Of a DNA stretch of 33,742 bases, positions 15,688 to 23,360 are shown piece by piece (the first letter of the stretch is position 1; every line of letters starts with the position of its first letter). The DNA comes from an uncultured Campylobacter sp. (lineage in GTDB: Bacteria > Campylobacterota > Campylobacteria > Campylobacterales > Campylobacteraceae). Location: contig CAKVDW010000016.1 in the NCBI GenBank assembly GCA_934728065.1, positions 1-33,742 on the forward strand, read 5' to 3'. Both the position numbers and the translations under genes were made by a program. The notes below the pieces were generated by a model, which was given only the letters and a program-made list of their open reading frames with translations, was not told the origin of the DNA and did no database searches.

Positions 15688-16682
15688 TCTTTATCCTTTT
15701 TTGCTGAATTTTCATCTTTTTTCTTGCTTTTTGCCACAGCGATAGCCCCAGCGATAAGCCCAGCCACAGGCGCAAAAAGCACGCTTTTTACAAGCGCGGC
15801 ATCATCGTTGATAAAATTTGGCACATTTAAATTTAAGTGCGGATGCCCGACTTTTTGCGTTTTGCCGTTAAATTCACTTTCAGCAACGCCGTATTTTTCG
15901 GCTATGGCTGCGTTTATGTCCTTAAAATCCACGCTTGAAATATAATAAGTGCTTGTGCCGCCATTTTGCTTGTCTCCGTAGATGAATTTCCCAGCTTCTC
16001 GCGCCTTTTGCACCTGCGCTAAAATCTTGCTTTTATCATCAAAAATCAGCGCATTTTTGGGGCATTTGCTTTGACAAGCGGGCTTTTGCCCAAGTGCGAG
16101 CAAATCCTTACACATATCGCACTTAAACATAGCCCCGCCGCCAGCGAGTTTTGGGGCGATTTTTAGGTAAATCCCAACTCCCGCTTGCCTTTGCGGTATG
16201 CCCCAAGGGCAAGCGTCTCGGCACTTTGCGCCCCCAAAGCAAAAGTTTTCGTCTATATCAACAGCGCCTTTATCGTCCTTGCTGATGACGCCAAAGGGGC
16301 AGATTTTTTGACAAGTAGGGTCATCGCAGTGCATACAGCGGCGCGGCACGAAAACGCTTTTGCCATCTACCTTTACGCTTTCTACAAAGGTAAAATTATA
16401 AGGGCTTAAACGGCTTATGTCATCGCGGTTTTTGGAGTAGTCTTCTTTGATTTTGCGCGGAAAATACTCAGGGATTTGCTCGCTTGGCTCGGGAAAGCGC
16501 GCTGAATTTTTGTCCTTGCAAGCACTCACGCAAGCAGGCACAGCTAAATTTACGCAACCATCGCATTTGTCTAAATCGATGATAGAAGCTATACCCTCGC
16601 CTTGTGGCTTTACTATCTTTGAATCCGCACTTAAAAGCACGGGGCTAAACACCATAATTTTCATAAAATTTCGTCTTTGCAT
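15684..16682 (-). CDS. Tat-exported multi-[4Fe-4S] ferredoxin-type electron-transfer subunit
   Basis: A 332-residue protein. A twin-arginine start QRRNFMK (residues 2-8) precedes four cysteine clusters at C40/43/51/55, C116/119/124/128, C148/154/158 and C188/191/203/207, the pattern of FdnH/PsrB/DmsB-type four-cluster subunits. A C-terminal hydrophobic helix (about 291-316) with a Lys-rich end should anchor it in the membrane. It probably sits on the periplasmic face and hands electrons to the cytochrome b. Normally a molybdopterin enzyme is encoded beside such a subunit; none is here, so the electron donor or acceptor is unknown. It is the first gene of a three-gene overlapping operon. Confidence 0.85.
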   Translation of the reverse strand: MQRRNFMKIMVFSPVLLSADSKIVKPQGEGIASIIDLDKCDGCVNLAVPACVSACKDKNSARFPEPSEQIPEYFPRKIKEDYSKNRDDISRLSPYNFTFVESVKVDGKSVFVPRRCMHCDDPTCQKICPFGVISKDDKGAVDIDENFCFGGAKCRDACPWGIPQRQAGVGIYLKIAPKLAGGGAMFKCDMCKDLLALGQKPACQSKCPKNALIFDDKSKILAQVQKAREAGKFIYGDKQNGGTSTYYISSVDFKDINAAIAEKYGVAESEFNGKTQKVGHPHLNLNVPNFINDDAALVKSVLFAPVAGLIAGAIAVAKSKKKDENSAKKDKE

Positions 16683-16706
16683 TTTTATCCTTTAAATTTT
16701 TGTGCT

Positions 16707-16749
16707 ATTATTGCAAAAACAAAAATGGCGCAGTGTAACTTTGTTACAC
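16707..16749 (-). promoter_or_regulatory. Divergent promoter with perfect GTGTAAC-N3-GTTACAC operator
   Basis: The operator at 16733-16749 is a perfect 7+3+7 palindrome. Towards the FeS operon (minus) a -10-like AATAAT lies at 16712-16707, again with its first base 29 nt from the operator centre (16741), giving a start near 16700 and an 18-nt leader. Towards the regulator (plus) the operator ends 15 nt before its ATG. A possible plus-strand promoter, TTGCAA 16711-16716 and TGTAAC 16734-16739 with 17-nt spacing, would have its -10 box covered by the operator. Activation to the left and self-repression to the right are predicted. Confidence 0.65.
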
Positions 16750-16764
16750 GAAAATGGGGGTAAA

Positions 16765-17391
16765 ATGCAAAAGGTAGAATTTATCAAAAAAATCAACGAG
16801 CAAATTAAAGGCGATGAAAAAAGTTTAGCGGTTTTAGAGCAAAAGGGGCGTTTTGTGCGCTTTGAGAAAAATGAGCGCAAATACGCTGATGAGCTTGGCT
16901 TTTTTCGCGTGCTTGGCGGGCGCGTGCGGGTTTTTAGCGTGGCTGAAAATGGCAAGGAAATTACTATTTTTTATATGACAAATGCCGAGTGCTGCATACT
17001 TTCAACGAGTTTTATGGCGCACATTCAAGATGAAGTGATGTTTGAATTTATGGAGGATTGTGAGATTTTCACGCTTAAAGATAGCGATTATCAAGCACTT
17101 TGCGCGAGCAACGCAAGCATAATGGGCTTTAACGCCCTGCTTATGTCAAAACGCTTTAAGCAGTCTTTGGACACTTTGGGCGATGTGGCGTTTAAGAGCC
17201 TAAAAGAGCGGATTTTGAAGTTTTTGCACGCAAATGCGCAAAATGGCGTGGTGCGAACGAGCCAAGAAAATATCGCCAGCAACATAGGAAGCGCAAGAGA
17301 AGCAGTAGCAAAGGTGCTTAAAGAGCTAAAAAACGAGGGCTTTATCGACACGAGGCGAGGGGAGATTTTGCTTAAAAGCAAAGGAGCGTAA
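16765..17391 (+). CDS. Crp/Fnr-family transcriptional regulator
   Basis: A 208-residue regulator. The cyclic-nucleotide-like sensor barrel covers about 25-115, with GGRVRVFSVAENGKEITIFYM and a Cys-Cys pair (C76, C77) in the sequence NAECCILSTS; other cysteines are C99 and C113. A dimer helix follows, then a winged helix-turn-helix with TSQENIASNIGSAREAVAKVLKEL (about 165-188). It has no N-terminal FNR-type four-cysteine motif, so it is not an O2 sensor of that type. ATG 16765, with a G-rich RBS, is preferred over the in-frame GTG 16702, which would put the operator inside the gene. It is divergent from the FeS operon and should bind the shared palindrome. Cysteine-based sensing of reactive sulfur is inference. 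Confidence 0.88.
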   Translation: MQKVEFIKKINEQIKGDEKSLAVLEQKGRFVRFEKNERKYADELGFFRVLGGRVRVFSVAENGKEITIFYMTNAECCILSTSFMAHIQDEVMFEFMEDCEIFTLKDSDYQALCASNASIMGFNALLMSKRFKQSLDTLGDVAFKSLKERILKFLHANAQNGVVRTSQENIASNIGSAREAVAKVLKELKNEGFIDTRRGEILLKSKGA

Positions 17392-17835
17392 ATGCAGGAT
17401 TTTGAGAAAAAGCAGCTTTTGCAAAAGGCGAAAAATATCGCTATTTTAGGACTTAGCCCAGATGAGAGCAAGGCGAGCAATGTCGTGGCGCGTTATCTCA
17501 TCGCGCAAGGCTTTAATGTAATCCCCATTTACCCACGCGCAAACGGCGAAATTTTAGGGCGTAAGGCTTATGCGAGTTTGCAAGAAGCGTTTGGTGATGA
17601 GGCTTTGAGTGAGTGCGGTGGGATTGACATTTTAAATGTTTTTCGCAAAAGCGAGGCACTGCAAGTGGTGGCAAATGAGGTTTTGCGCCTTAAAAACAAG
17701 CCAAAATGCGTGTGGGTTCAGCTAGGGCTTTTTAATGAAAACGCAAAAGCCATTTGCGAAAATGCGGGGATTTTGTATGAGGAAAATTCTTGCATAAAAC
17801 TTGAATTTGAGCGGCTTTTTAGCAAGGTAGATTAA
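17392..17835 (+). CDS. CoA-binding Rossmann protein (CoA_binding_2, YccU-like)
   Basis: A 147-residue single-domain protein. NIAILGLSPDESKASNVVARYLIAQGFNVIPIYP (15-48) is the CoA/nucleotide-binding start of the YccU family. GEILGRKAYASL, ILNVFRKSEAL and CVWVQLGLFNENA follow, and Cys 134 (in ENSCIKLE) stands where the family has its conserved D-R-C. Its ATG follows the regulator's stop directly (TAAATG), so the two are co-transcribed and probably coupled. The biochemical role of the family is not well established. Its constant pairing here with sulfur genes, and its repeated co-duplication with the regulator, suggest CoA-persulfide or thiol chemistry, which is a guess. Confidence 0.8.
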   Translation: MQDFEKKQLLQKAKNIAILGLSPDESKASNVVARYLIAQGFNVIPIYPRANGEILGRKAYASLQEAFGDEALSECGGIDILNVFRKSEALQVVANEVLRLKNKPKCVWVQLGLFNENAKAICENAGILYEENSCIKLEFERLFSKVD

Positions 17836-17894
17836 GGCTTTGCGTAAATTTTTGTGAAAATCTGCGATAAATTTAAGCAGGTTCAAGCAACGCA

Positions 17895-17938
17895 ATGAAA
17901 GCATTAAAGCGAGTTTGAATGCGTCTTAATGCTTTCAT
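17895..17938. terminator. 13-bp inverted repeat between convergent genes
   Basis: ATGAAAGCATTAA (17895-17907) and TTAATGCTTTCAT (17926-17938) form a perfect stem with an 18-nt loop between the CoA-binding gene and the convergent transporter gene. There is no clear T-run on either side. It is therefore a strong hairpin placed where a bidirectional terminator is expected, not a classical intrinsic one. A 12-bp palindrome GGCTTTAAAGCC lies just beyond, over the transporter stop. Confidence 0.5.
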
Positions 17939-17946
17939 ATAAGGCT

Positions 17947-19314
17947 TTAAAGCCAAAAGAAATACGCCAAAGTAGCGATGATAATGGCGCAGAAAATGTT
18001 GAGCCAAATGCCGACCTTTATCATCTGGCTTTGTTTGATGTAGCCTGTGCCGAAAACTATGGCGTTTGGCGGGGTTGCCACAGGAAGCATAAAGGCGCAG
18101 CTCGCCCCTATGGCGATGATGAGTGCAAGTCCAAGTGGTGGCGCACCCAAAGAATCAGCTATGGAGATGAAAAGTGGCACTAAAAGTGCGGCTGATGCGG
18201 TGTTGGAGGTAAATTCAGTTAAGAAAACGATGAAAAACGCCACAACAAGCCCGATTAAGAACAAATGTCCGCCTTGAACTATTGATATGACAGTATCTGC
18301 CATTACCTTGCTTGCCCCTGAGTCCTTTAAAAGCACGCTTAAAGTGATACCGCCACCAAAGAGCATTAAAACTCCCCAGTCGGTATTTTCTTGAACCTTT
18401 TTCCAACTCACCACCTTAAACGCACACACTAAAATGGCTGCAAATATAGCTATAACGCTATCAAAGGACGCCATTTTCTTTTCAAGTCCTAAAAATTCAG
18501 AAAAAATCGGATTTATTTGAGCACTAAATATCCAGCACAAGGCGATGAAAGCGAAAATTCCCAAAGTAAGCCATTTTTGACGAGTCATTGCGATTTTATC
18601 ATCTATGTTAATGCTTACTTTATAGCTTAAATTCGGCTTTAAGACAAAGAAAAGCACGGCTATCATCAATGGCATAAAAATGATAACGATAGGAATGCCG
18701 TATTTAAGCCACTCAGCAAAGCTTATATGTAAATTTGCGGCGAGTATGGCGTTAGGCGGAGTGCCTACAAGTGTGCCTATGCCTCCTATACTCGCGCTAA
18801 ATGCTATGCCAAGTAACACGAAAGCGTAAGTAGTAGGGCTTTCTTTAAAGCTGATTTGTGAAAGCATACCGATAGCAAGGGGCAGCATCATCGCCGCTGT
18901 GGAAGTGTTGCTCATCCACATCGACAAAAAGGCGGTTATGGAAAAGATATAAAGCACCGCTAGCTTAAAATTGCCCTTTGCGAAAAGCAAAATGCGTTGA
19001 GCGATGATTTTATCAAGCTCTTGATGGTGCATAGCAGCAGCAAGTGCGAAACCACCGAAAAATAAAAAGATAGTCGGGTCTGAAAAGCCGTGCAGAGCGG
19101 TTTTGGTACTCATCAGCCCTGTGGCTACGGCTAAAACGGGGATTAAAATCGCCGTAACAGTTGTATGCAAGGCTTCTGTGAGCCACAAAACAGCGATAAA
19201 GACAAGTATAGCCAAGCCTTGATTTACCTTTGTTTCAAAAGGTAGCACATAAAGCAGGGCGATAAACAGCACGATATCCACTAGCACAATGGCAGTTTTG
19301 GTAGAATTTGACAT
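17947..19314 (-). CDS. DASS/SLC13-family sodium:dicarboxylate or sulfate symporter
   Basis: A 455-residue membrane protein of about 11-12 helices. The paired Ser-Asn-Thr motifs of the divalent anion:Na+ symporter family are present: MWMSNTSTAAMMLP in the first half and TEFTSNTASAALLVPLF in the second, together with GGFALAAAMHH and VATPPNAIVFGTGYI. It should import C4-dicarboxylates, citrate or sulfate with sodium; the sequence alone does not decide which. ATG 19314 with AAGGAG seven bases upstream is preferred over the ATG at 19341. I see no Crp/Fnr-type operator in front of it, so a link to the sulfur genes is only positional. Confidence 0.85.
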   Translation of the reverse strand: MSNSTKTAIVLVDIVLFIALLYVLPFETKVNQGLAILVFIAVLWLTEALHTTVTAILIPVLAVATGLMSTKTALHGFSDPTIFLFFGGFALAAAMHHQELDKIIAQRILLFAKGNFKLAVLYIFSITAFLSMWMSNTSTAAMMLPLAIGMLSQISFKESPTTYAFVLLGIAFSASIGGIGTLVGTPPNAILAANLHISFAEWLKYGIPIVIIFMPLMIAVLFFVLKPNLSYKVSINIDDKIAMTRQKWLTLGIFAFIALCWIFSAQINPIFSEFLGLEKKMASFDSVIAIFAAILVCAFKVVSWKKVQENTDWGVLMLFGGGITLSVLLKDSGASKVMADTVISIVQGGHLFLIGLVVAFFIVFLTEFTSNTASAALLVPLFISIADSLGAPPLGLALIIAIGASCAFMLPVATPPNAIVFGTGYIKQSQMIKVGIWLNIFCAIIIATLAYFFWL

Positions 19315-19495
19315 TGAAACTCCTTGAAAAGATTTGTCCATTATAAGACCTAAAATAAATTATAGCATTTAAGGTGGATTAGAATTTAAATTTTTGCTTG
19401 AATTTCAAATTTTTTGAAAAAAAGCTGTTTCAAAAATATACATAAAAATTTAGCGTAAAAAAAGATATTTTAAACTTTATCTTACAATTTTTAGT

Positions 19496-19501
19496 TATAA
19501 T
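19496..19501 (+). promoter_or_regulatory. Predicted -10 box of mapA
   Basis: TATAAT follows TTTTTAGT, a typical Campylobacter extended -10 region with upstream T-run, 24 nt before the ATG of the lipoprotein gene. The 19315-19525 interval is divergent between the DASS transporter and mapA and is otherwise AT-rich without recognisable sites. Confidence 0.6.
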
Positions 19502-19525
19502 TAGGCAAAAATTCAAGGATAAACG

Positions 19526-20161
19526 ATGATTCAAAAAATTTTTCTTTCTGTTTTGGCTCTTTTTTTTGTTGCGTGTTCGTCAAAAACTACCTTGCAAAAG
19601 GTGAGTGATTTGACTAATCAACAACCTTGTTATAGCTGTGAAAGCAACCAAGCTTTTGAAGCTAAGGTGAAAGGTTTGCTTTATATAAGTGATGTGGGCT
19701 TAAGATGTTGTGCTGATAAAAGGACTTTAGACAGTTCCGTAGCCTTAAAAAAGGTTTATTTGCATAGAATTTATGACCTTGAGGAAGAGAAAAAAGTATT
19801 TTATGCAAACAACAGTCAATATTTCATCAACGAGCAGTTTAATGCAGCCTTTTATGTGTTTTTAAAGCAAGAGCTTAAGGCTCGTGGTATGGTTGTCATT
19901 GATGAGATTAACAACTCTCCTTATGTTTTAAGACTTGATTTGCATTTTATTAACTTCTCGTCAAACCTTGACAGAACAGGACTTCATTCAAATCTTAGCG
20001 CAAAGCTTATCTTAAAAGACATTAACATAAATAAAGAATTTATCGTTAGAACTAAGCAAGATGTAATGGGATTTAATGATTTAAGAGAAATTTCTTTTTA
20101 TACCTTTTTGCTTATCAAACAAATGGCGAATAAAACCGCAAGTGTCATTTCATCGCTTTGA
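19526..20161 (+). CDS. mapA: MapA-like outer-membrane lipoprotein
   Basis: A 211-residue lipoprotein. A signal peptide ends in the lipobox FVAC, with the lipidated Cys at 17, followed by SSK. Four further cysteines lie in CYSCES and LRCCAD. The C-terminal half alternates short polar and hydrophobic stretches (PYVLRLDLHFINF...SAKLILKDIN), suggesting a beta-rich fold. Size and position, directly before a ComF-like gene and gyrA, match mapA of C. jejuni as I recall the order lepA-mapA-comF-like-gyrA. Its function is not established. It overlaps the next gene by 4 nt. Composition returns to AT-rich here, unlike the block to the left. Confidence 0.75.
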   Translation: MIQKIFLSVLALFFVACSSKTTLQKVSDLTNQQPCYSCESNQAFEAKVKGLLYISDVGLRCCADKRTLDSSVALKKVYLHRIYDLEEEKKVFYANNSQYFINEQFNAAFYVFLKQELKARGMVVIDEINNSPYVLRLDLHFINFSSNLDRTGLHSNLSAKLILKDININKEFIVRTKQDVMGFNDLREISFYTFLLIKQMANKTASVISSL

Positions 20162-20733
20162 GATGCTTTAACTGCGGTTCATTTACCTTACTTGACTTAT
20201 GTGAGCCTTGTGTAGAGGAACTTGGTGAGTTTTCTCTTGGCACAAGACTCTTAAAAGATGACTTTAAGGTGTATTCTTTTTATAAATACAGTGATATAAA
20301 GCACTTTTTGCACTCTAAACATAAATTTTATGGCTATTTTGCTTTAAATTCTTTGGCTAAAATTTCTTTTGCAAGATTTAAGGAATTTTTTGCCCCTCAA
20401 AGTCTCATCAATGCCGTGCCGCTTGATGATAGAGTTGAAGGAGGGCTTTATTCACATTCTGCAATCTTAGCCAAACACCTAAAGACTTCTTTTATAAAGC
20501 CATTATATAGAGTTTTGCACTCAAATTCAAATGTCAAATACTCAGGCAAAACAGTATCCTTTCGCCAAAAACATAAAAGAAATTATAAGCTTTTAAAAAA
20601 GCCTAAATTTCCTGTGATTTTGGTTGATGATATTATAACAACAGGCTCAAGTTTGCTTGAAGCTAAACAGGTTTTAGAAAAAAATAAAATTTCTGTGCTT
20701 TTTGCTTTGGTTTTAGCTGATGCAAAGGATTAA
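20158..20733 (+). CDS. ComF-family phosphoribosyltransferase-like protein
   Basis: A 191-residue protein. N-terminal cysteine pairs C3/C6 and C15/C18 (CFNC, LCEPC) form a zinc-ribbon-like motif, and the C-terminal PRPP-binding loop PVILVDDIITTGSSLLEA is typical of type I phosphoribosyltransferases. ComF proteins are linked to DNA uptake in naturally competent bacteria. The start is a TTG overlapping the mapA stop; the only nearby ATG is out of frame, so the rare start and coupling look real. It is followed 38 nt later by gyrA. Confidence 0.85.
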   Translation: MRCFNCGSFTLLDLCEPCVEELGEFSLGTRLLKDDFKVYSFYKYSDIKHFLHSKHKFYGYFALNSLAKISFARFKEFFAPQSLINAVPLDDRVEGGLYSHSAILAKHLKTSFIKPLYRVLHSNSNVKYSGKTVSFRQKHKRNYKLLKKPKFPVILVDDIITTGSSLLEAKQVLEKNKISVLFALVLADAKD

Positions 20734-20771
20734 AATGCTAAAATTTGATTTTCATTTTGACAAGGATATTT

Positions 20772-23294
20772 ATGGATAGTATGTTTGATTCAGATATTGA
20801 AGTAGTGGATATAGAAAATTCCATTAAAACCAGCTACTTAGACTATTCAATGAGCGTTATCATCGGGCGTGCCTTGCCTGATGCAAGAGACGGACTTAAA
20901 CCTGTTCATCGCCGAATTCTTTACGCGATGAGCGATTTAGGCGTTGGTAGTCGTAGCGCTTATAAAAAATCAGCCCGTATCGTTGGTGATGTCATAGGTA
21001 AATACCACCCACACGGCGATACAGCCGTATATGATGCGCTTGTTCGTATGGCTCAAAGCTTTTCTATGCGTTATCCTAGTATAGATGGACAAGGCAACTT
21101 TGGTTCTATTGATGGCGATGGCGCAGCGGCTATGCGTTATACAGAAGCAAGAATGACGATTTTGGCTGAGGAGCTTTTACGCGATATTGACAAAGATACT
21201 GTTGATTTTGTGCCAAATTATGATGATTCTATGCAAGAGCCTGATGTGTTGCCAAGTCGTGTGCCAAATTTACTTCTAAATGGCAGTAGTGGTATTGCTG
21301 TTGGTATGGCGACAAACATACCGCCACACAGCCTAAACGAGCTTGTTGATGGGCTTTTGCTCTTGCTTGATAATAAAGAGGCAAGTTTAGAAGAACTTAT
21401 GGAATTTATTAAAGGACCAGACTTTCCAACAGGTGGGATAATTTACGGCAAAAAGGGCATTATAGAAGCTTATCGCACAGGGCGCGGGCGGGTTAAAATT
21501 CGTGCAAAAACTCATATAGAAAAAAAGTCAAATAAAGATGTTATAGTTATTGATGAGTTGCCTTATCAAACTAATAAAGCAAGGCTCATTGAGCAAATTG
21601 CTGAGCTTGTTAAAGAAAAGCAAATTGAGGGCATTAGTGAAGTGCGTGATGAAAGCGATAGAGAGGGCATTCGTGTTGTCATCGAGCTAAAACGAGACGC
21701 GATGAGCGACATAGTGCTTAATAATCTTTTCAAATCAACCACTATGGAAACTACCTTTGGCGTGATAATGCTTGCCATTAACAACAAAGAGCCTAAAATT
21801 TTCTCACTCATCGAGCTTTTAACGCTCTTTTTAAATCACCGCAAAACCGTCATCATTCGCCGCACGCTCTTTGAGCTGCAAAAGGCTAGGGCAAGGGCGC
21901 ACATTTTAGAGGGGCTTAAAATCGCTCTTGATGATATAGATGCTGTTATTGCTTTGATTAAAGCAAGTGCTGATAATACTGTGGCAAGAGATGGCTTAAT
22001 GGCGAAATTTAGGCTTAGCGAACTTCAAGCTAATGCCATTTTGGATATGAAATTAGGACGGCTCACAGGACTTGAACGAGAAAAGATAGAAAATGAGCTT
22101 AAAGAGTTGATGAAAGAGATTGAAAGGCTTGAGGGATTGCTTAAAAGCGAGGAATTGCTTGAAAATTTAATCCGCGATGAACTTAAAGAGATTAAAGGCA
22201 AATTTAATGTCCCACGCATTACCCAAATCGAAGATGATTACGAGGACATTGACATAGAGGACTTAATCCCAAATGAAAATATGGTTGTAACTATAACACA
22301 CAGAGGCTACATAAAACGAGTGCCAAGCAGAACTTATGAAAAACAAAAACGCGGTGGTAAGGGCAAGGTAGCCATAACAACTTATGAAGATGACTTTATA
22401 GAGAGCTTTTTCACGGCAAACACCCACGACACGCTTATGTTTGTAACTGACCGCGGACAGCTTTATTGGCTCAAAGTTTATAAAATCCCAGAGGGCAGTC
22501 GCACCGCTAAGGGCAAGGCTGTGGTGAATTTAATCAACCTGCAAGCTGATGAAAAGATAATGGCGATTATCCCAACAAGTGATTTTGATGAAAGCAAATC
22601 CTTGTGTTTCTTTACCAAAAATGGTCTTATCAAACGCACGAATTTAAGTGAATATCAAAACATTAGAAGTGTTGGCGTTAAGGCTATAAATTTGGACGAA
22701 AATGATGAGCTTGTAACAGCCATAGTGGTTCAAAGAGATGAAAATGAACTTCCTAATGAGCCAGAAATTTCACAAGATGATGAAGTGAATGAAAAAGCAG
22801 GTAAAATGCTCTTTGTGGTTACCAAAAAAGGTATGTGTATTAAATTTAACCTTGCAAGAGTGCGAGAAATAGGGCGTGTAAGTCGCGGTGTAACGGCTAT
22901 TAAATTTAAAGAAAAGAAAGATGAGGTTGTCGGTGCGGTCTTTATAGAAAATGACCAGCAAGAGATTTTAAGCATAAGCGCTAAAGGTATAGGCAAACGC
23001 ACAAATGCTGGAGAATATCGTTTGCAAAGTCGTGGTGGCAAGGGTGTCATTTGTATGAAGCTCACTGATAAAACAAAGGATTTAATCAGCGTGGTTATCG
23101 TTGATGAAAGTATGGATTTAATGGCACTTACAAGCAGTGGCAAGATGATACGCGTGGATATGCAAAGCATACGCAAGGCTGGGCGTAATACAAGTGGTGT
23201 TATTGTTGTCAATGTTGAAAATGATGAAGTTGTAAGCATAGCCAAATGCCCTAAACAAGAAGATTTTGGTGATGATGAGGGCGAAGTTGAATAA
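20772..23294 (+). CDS. gyrA: DNA gyrase subunit A
   Basis: An 840-residue gyrase A. ATG 20772 has AAGGATATTT as RBS; a longer frame opens at 20745. The breakage-reunion domain holds the active-site Tyr 123 in [10 protein letters not shown] and the quinolone-determining region [14 protein letters not shown] with Thr 84 and Asp 88, the residues corresponding to Thr86/Asp90 of C. jejuni, so there is no classical fluoroquinolone-resistance change. A coiled-coil tower follows, then a six-blade C-terminal DNA-wrapping domain whose GyrA box reads QKRGGKG. With GyrB it introduces negative supercoils. There is an Asp/Glu-rich end. I see no truncation. Confidence 0.97.
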   Translation: MDSMFDSDIEVVDIENSIKTSYLDYSMSVIIGRALPDARDGLKPVHRRILYAMSDLGVGSRSAYKKSARIVGDVIGKYHPHGDTAVYDALVRMAQSFSMRYPSIDGQGNFGSIDGDGAAAMRYTEARMTILAEELLRDIDKDTVDFVPNYDDSMQEPDVLPSRVPNLLLNGSSGIAVGMATNIPPHSLNELVDGLLLLLDNKEASLEELMEFIKGPDFPTGGIIYGKKGIIEAYRTGRGRVKIRAKTHIEKKSNKDVIVIDELPYQTNKARLIEQIAELVKEKQIEGISEVRDESDREGIRVVIELKRDAMSDIVLNNLFKSTTMETTFGVIMLAINNKEPKIFSLIELLTLFLNHRKTVIIRRTLFELQKARARAHILEGLKIALDDIDAVIALIKASADNTVARDGLMAKFRLSELQANAILDMKLGRLTGLEREKIENELKELMKEIERLEGLLKSEELLENLIRDELKEIKGKFNVPRITQIEDDYEDIDIEDLIPNENMVVTITHRGYIKRVPSRTYEKQKRGGKGKVAITTYEDDFIESFFTANTHDTLMFVTDRGQLYWLKVYKIPEGSRTAKGKAVVNLINLQADEKIMAIIPTSDFDESKSLCFFTKNGLIKRTNLSEYQNIRSVGVKAINLDENDELVTAIVVQRDENELPNEPEISQDDEVNEKAGKMLFVVTKKGMCIKFNLARVREIGRVSRGVTAIKFKEKKDEVVGAVFIENDQQEILSISAKGIGKRTNAGEYRLQSRGGKGVICMKLTDKTKDLISVVIVDESMDLMALTSSGKMIRVDMQSIRKAGRNTSGVIVVNVENDEVVSIAKCPKQEDFGDDEGEVE

Positions 23295-23309
23295 GGACTT
23301 TTTAAAAAG

Positions 23310-23326
23310 TGGAACGGCTTTTGCTT
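23310..23326 (+). promoter_or_regulatory. Sigma-54-type promoter of flgPQ
   Basis: TGGAACGGCTTTTGCTT fits the RpoN consensus TGGCACG-N4-TTGCWW, with GG and GC ten bases apart; only the A at the fourth position departs from it. A start about 12 nt after the GC would be near 23336, 25 nt before the flgP ATG. Flagellar genes of Campylobacter are often RpoN/FlgR-dependent. A 14-nt palindrome (ACTTTTTAAAAAGT, 23297-23310) touches its upstream end. Confidence 0.65.
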
Positions 23327-23360
23327 ATAGTTGTAAAATTAATATTTTGAAGGTTGAAAT

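Noticed and set aside
16702..16764. GTG at 16702 as the start of the Crp/Fnr-type regulator
   Set aside because: It would place the perfect operator palindrome inside the gene and adds 21 residues unlike the family; ATG 16765 has a G-rich RBS, and the decayed copy also begins at the matching ATG.
17942..17953. Palindrome GGCTTTAAAGCC at the end of the DASS transporter gene as a regulator site
   Set aside because: It lies over a stop codon between convergent genes, away from any promoter; part of the termination region is the simpler reading.
21018..21060. Possible fluoroquinolone-resistance change in gyrA
   Set aside because: The region reads [12 protein letters not shown] with Thr 84 and Asp 88, the susceptible-type residues for Campylobacter.
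22730..23245. 171-codon frame antisense to gyrA
   Set aside because: The product is Ser/Leu/Thr-rich without any motif and lies entirely inside the gyrA C-terminal domain.
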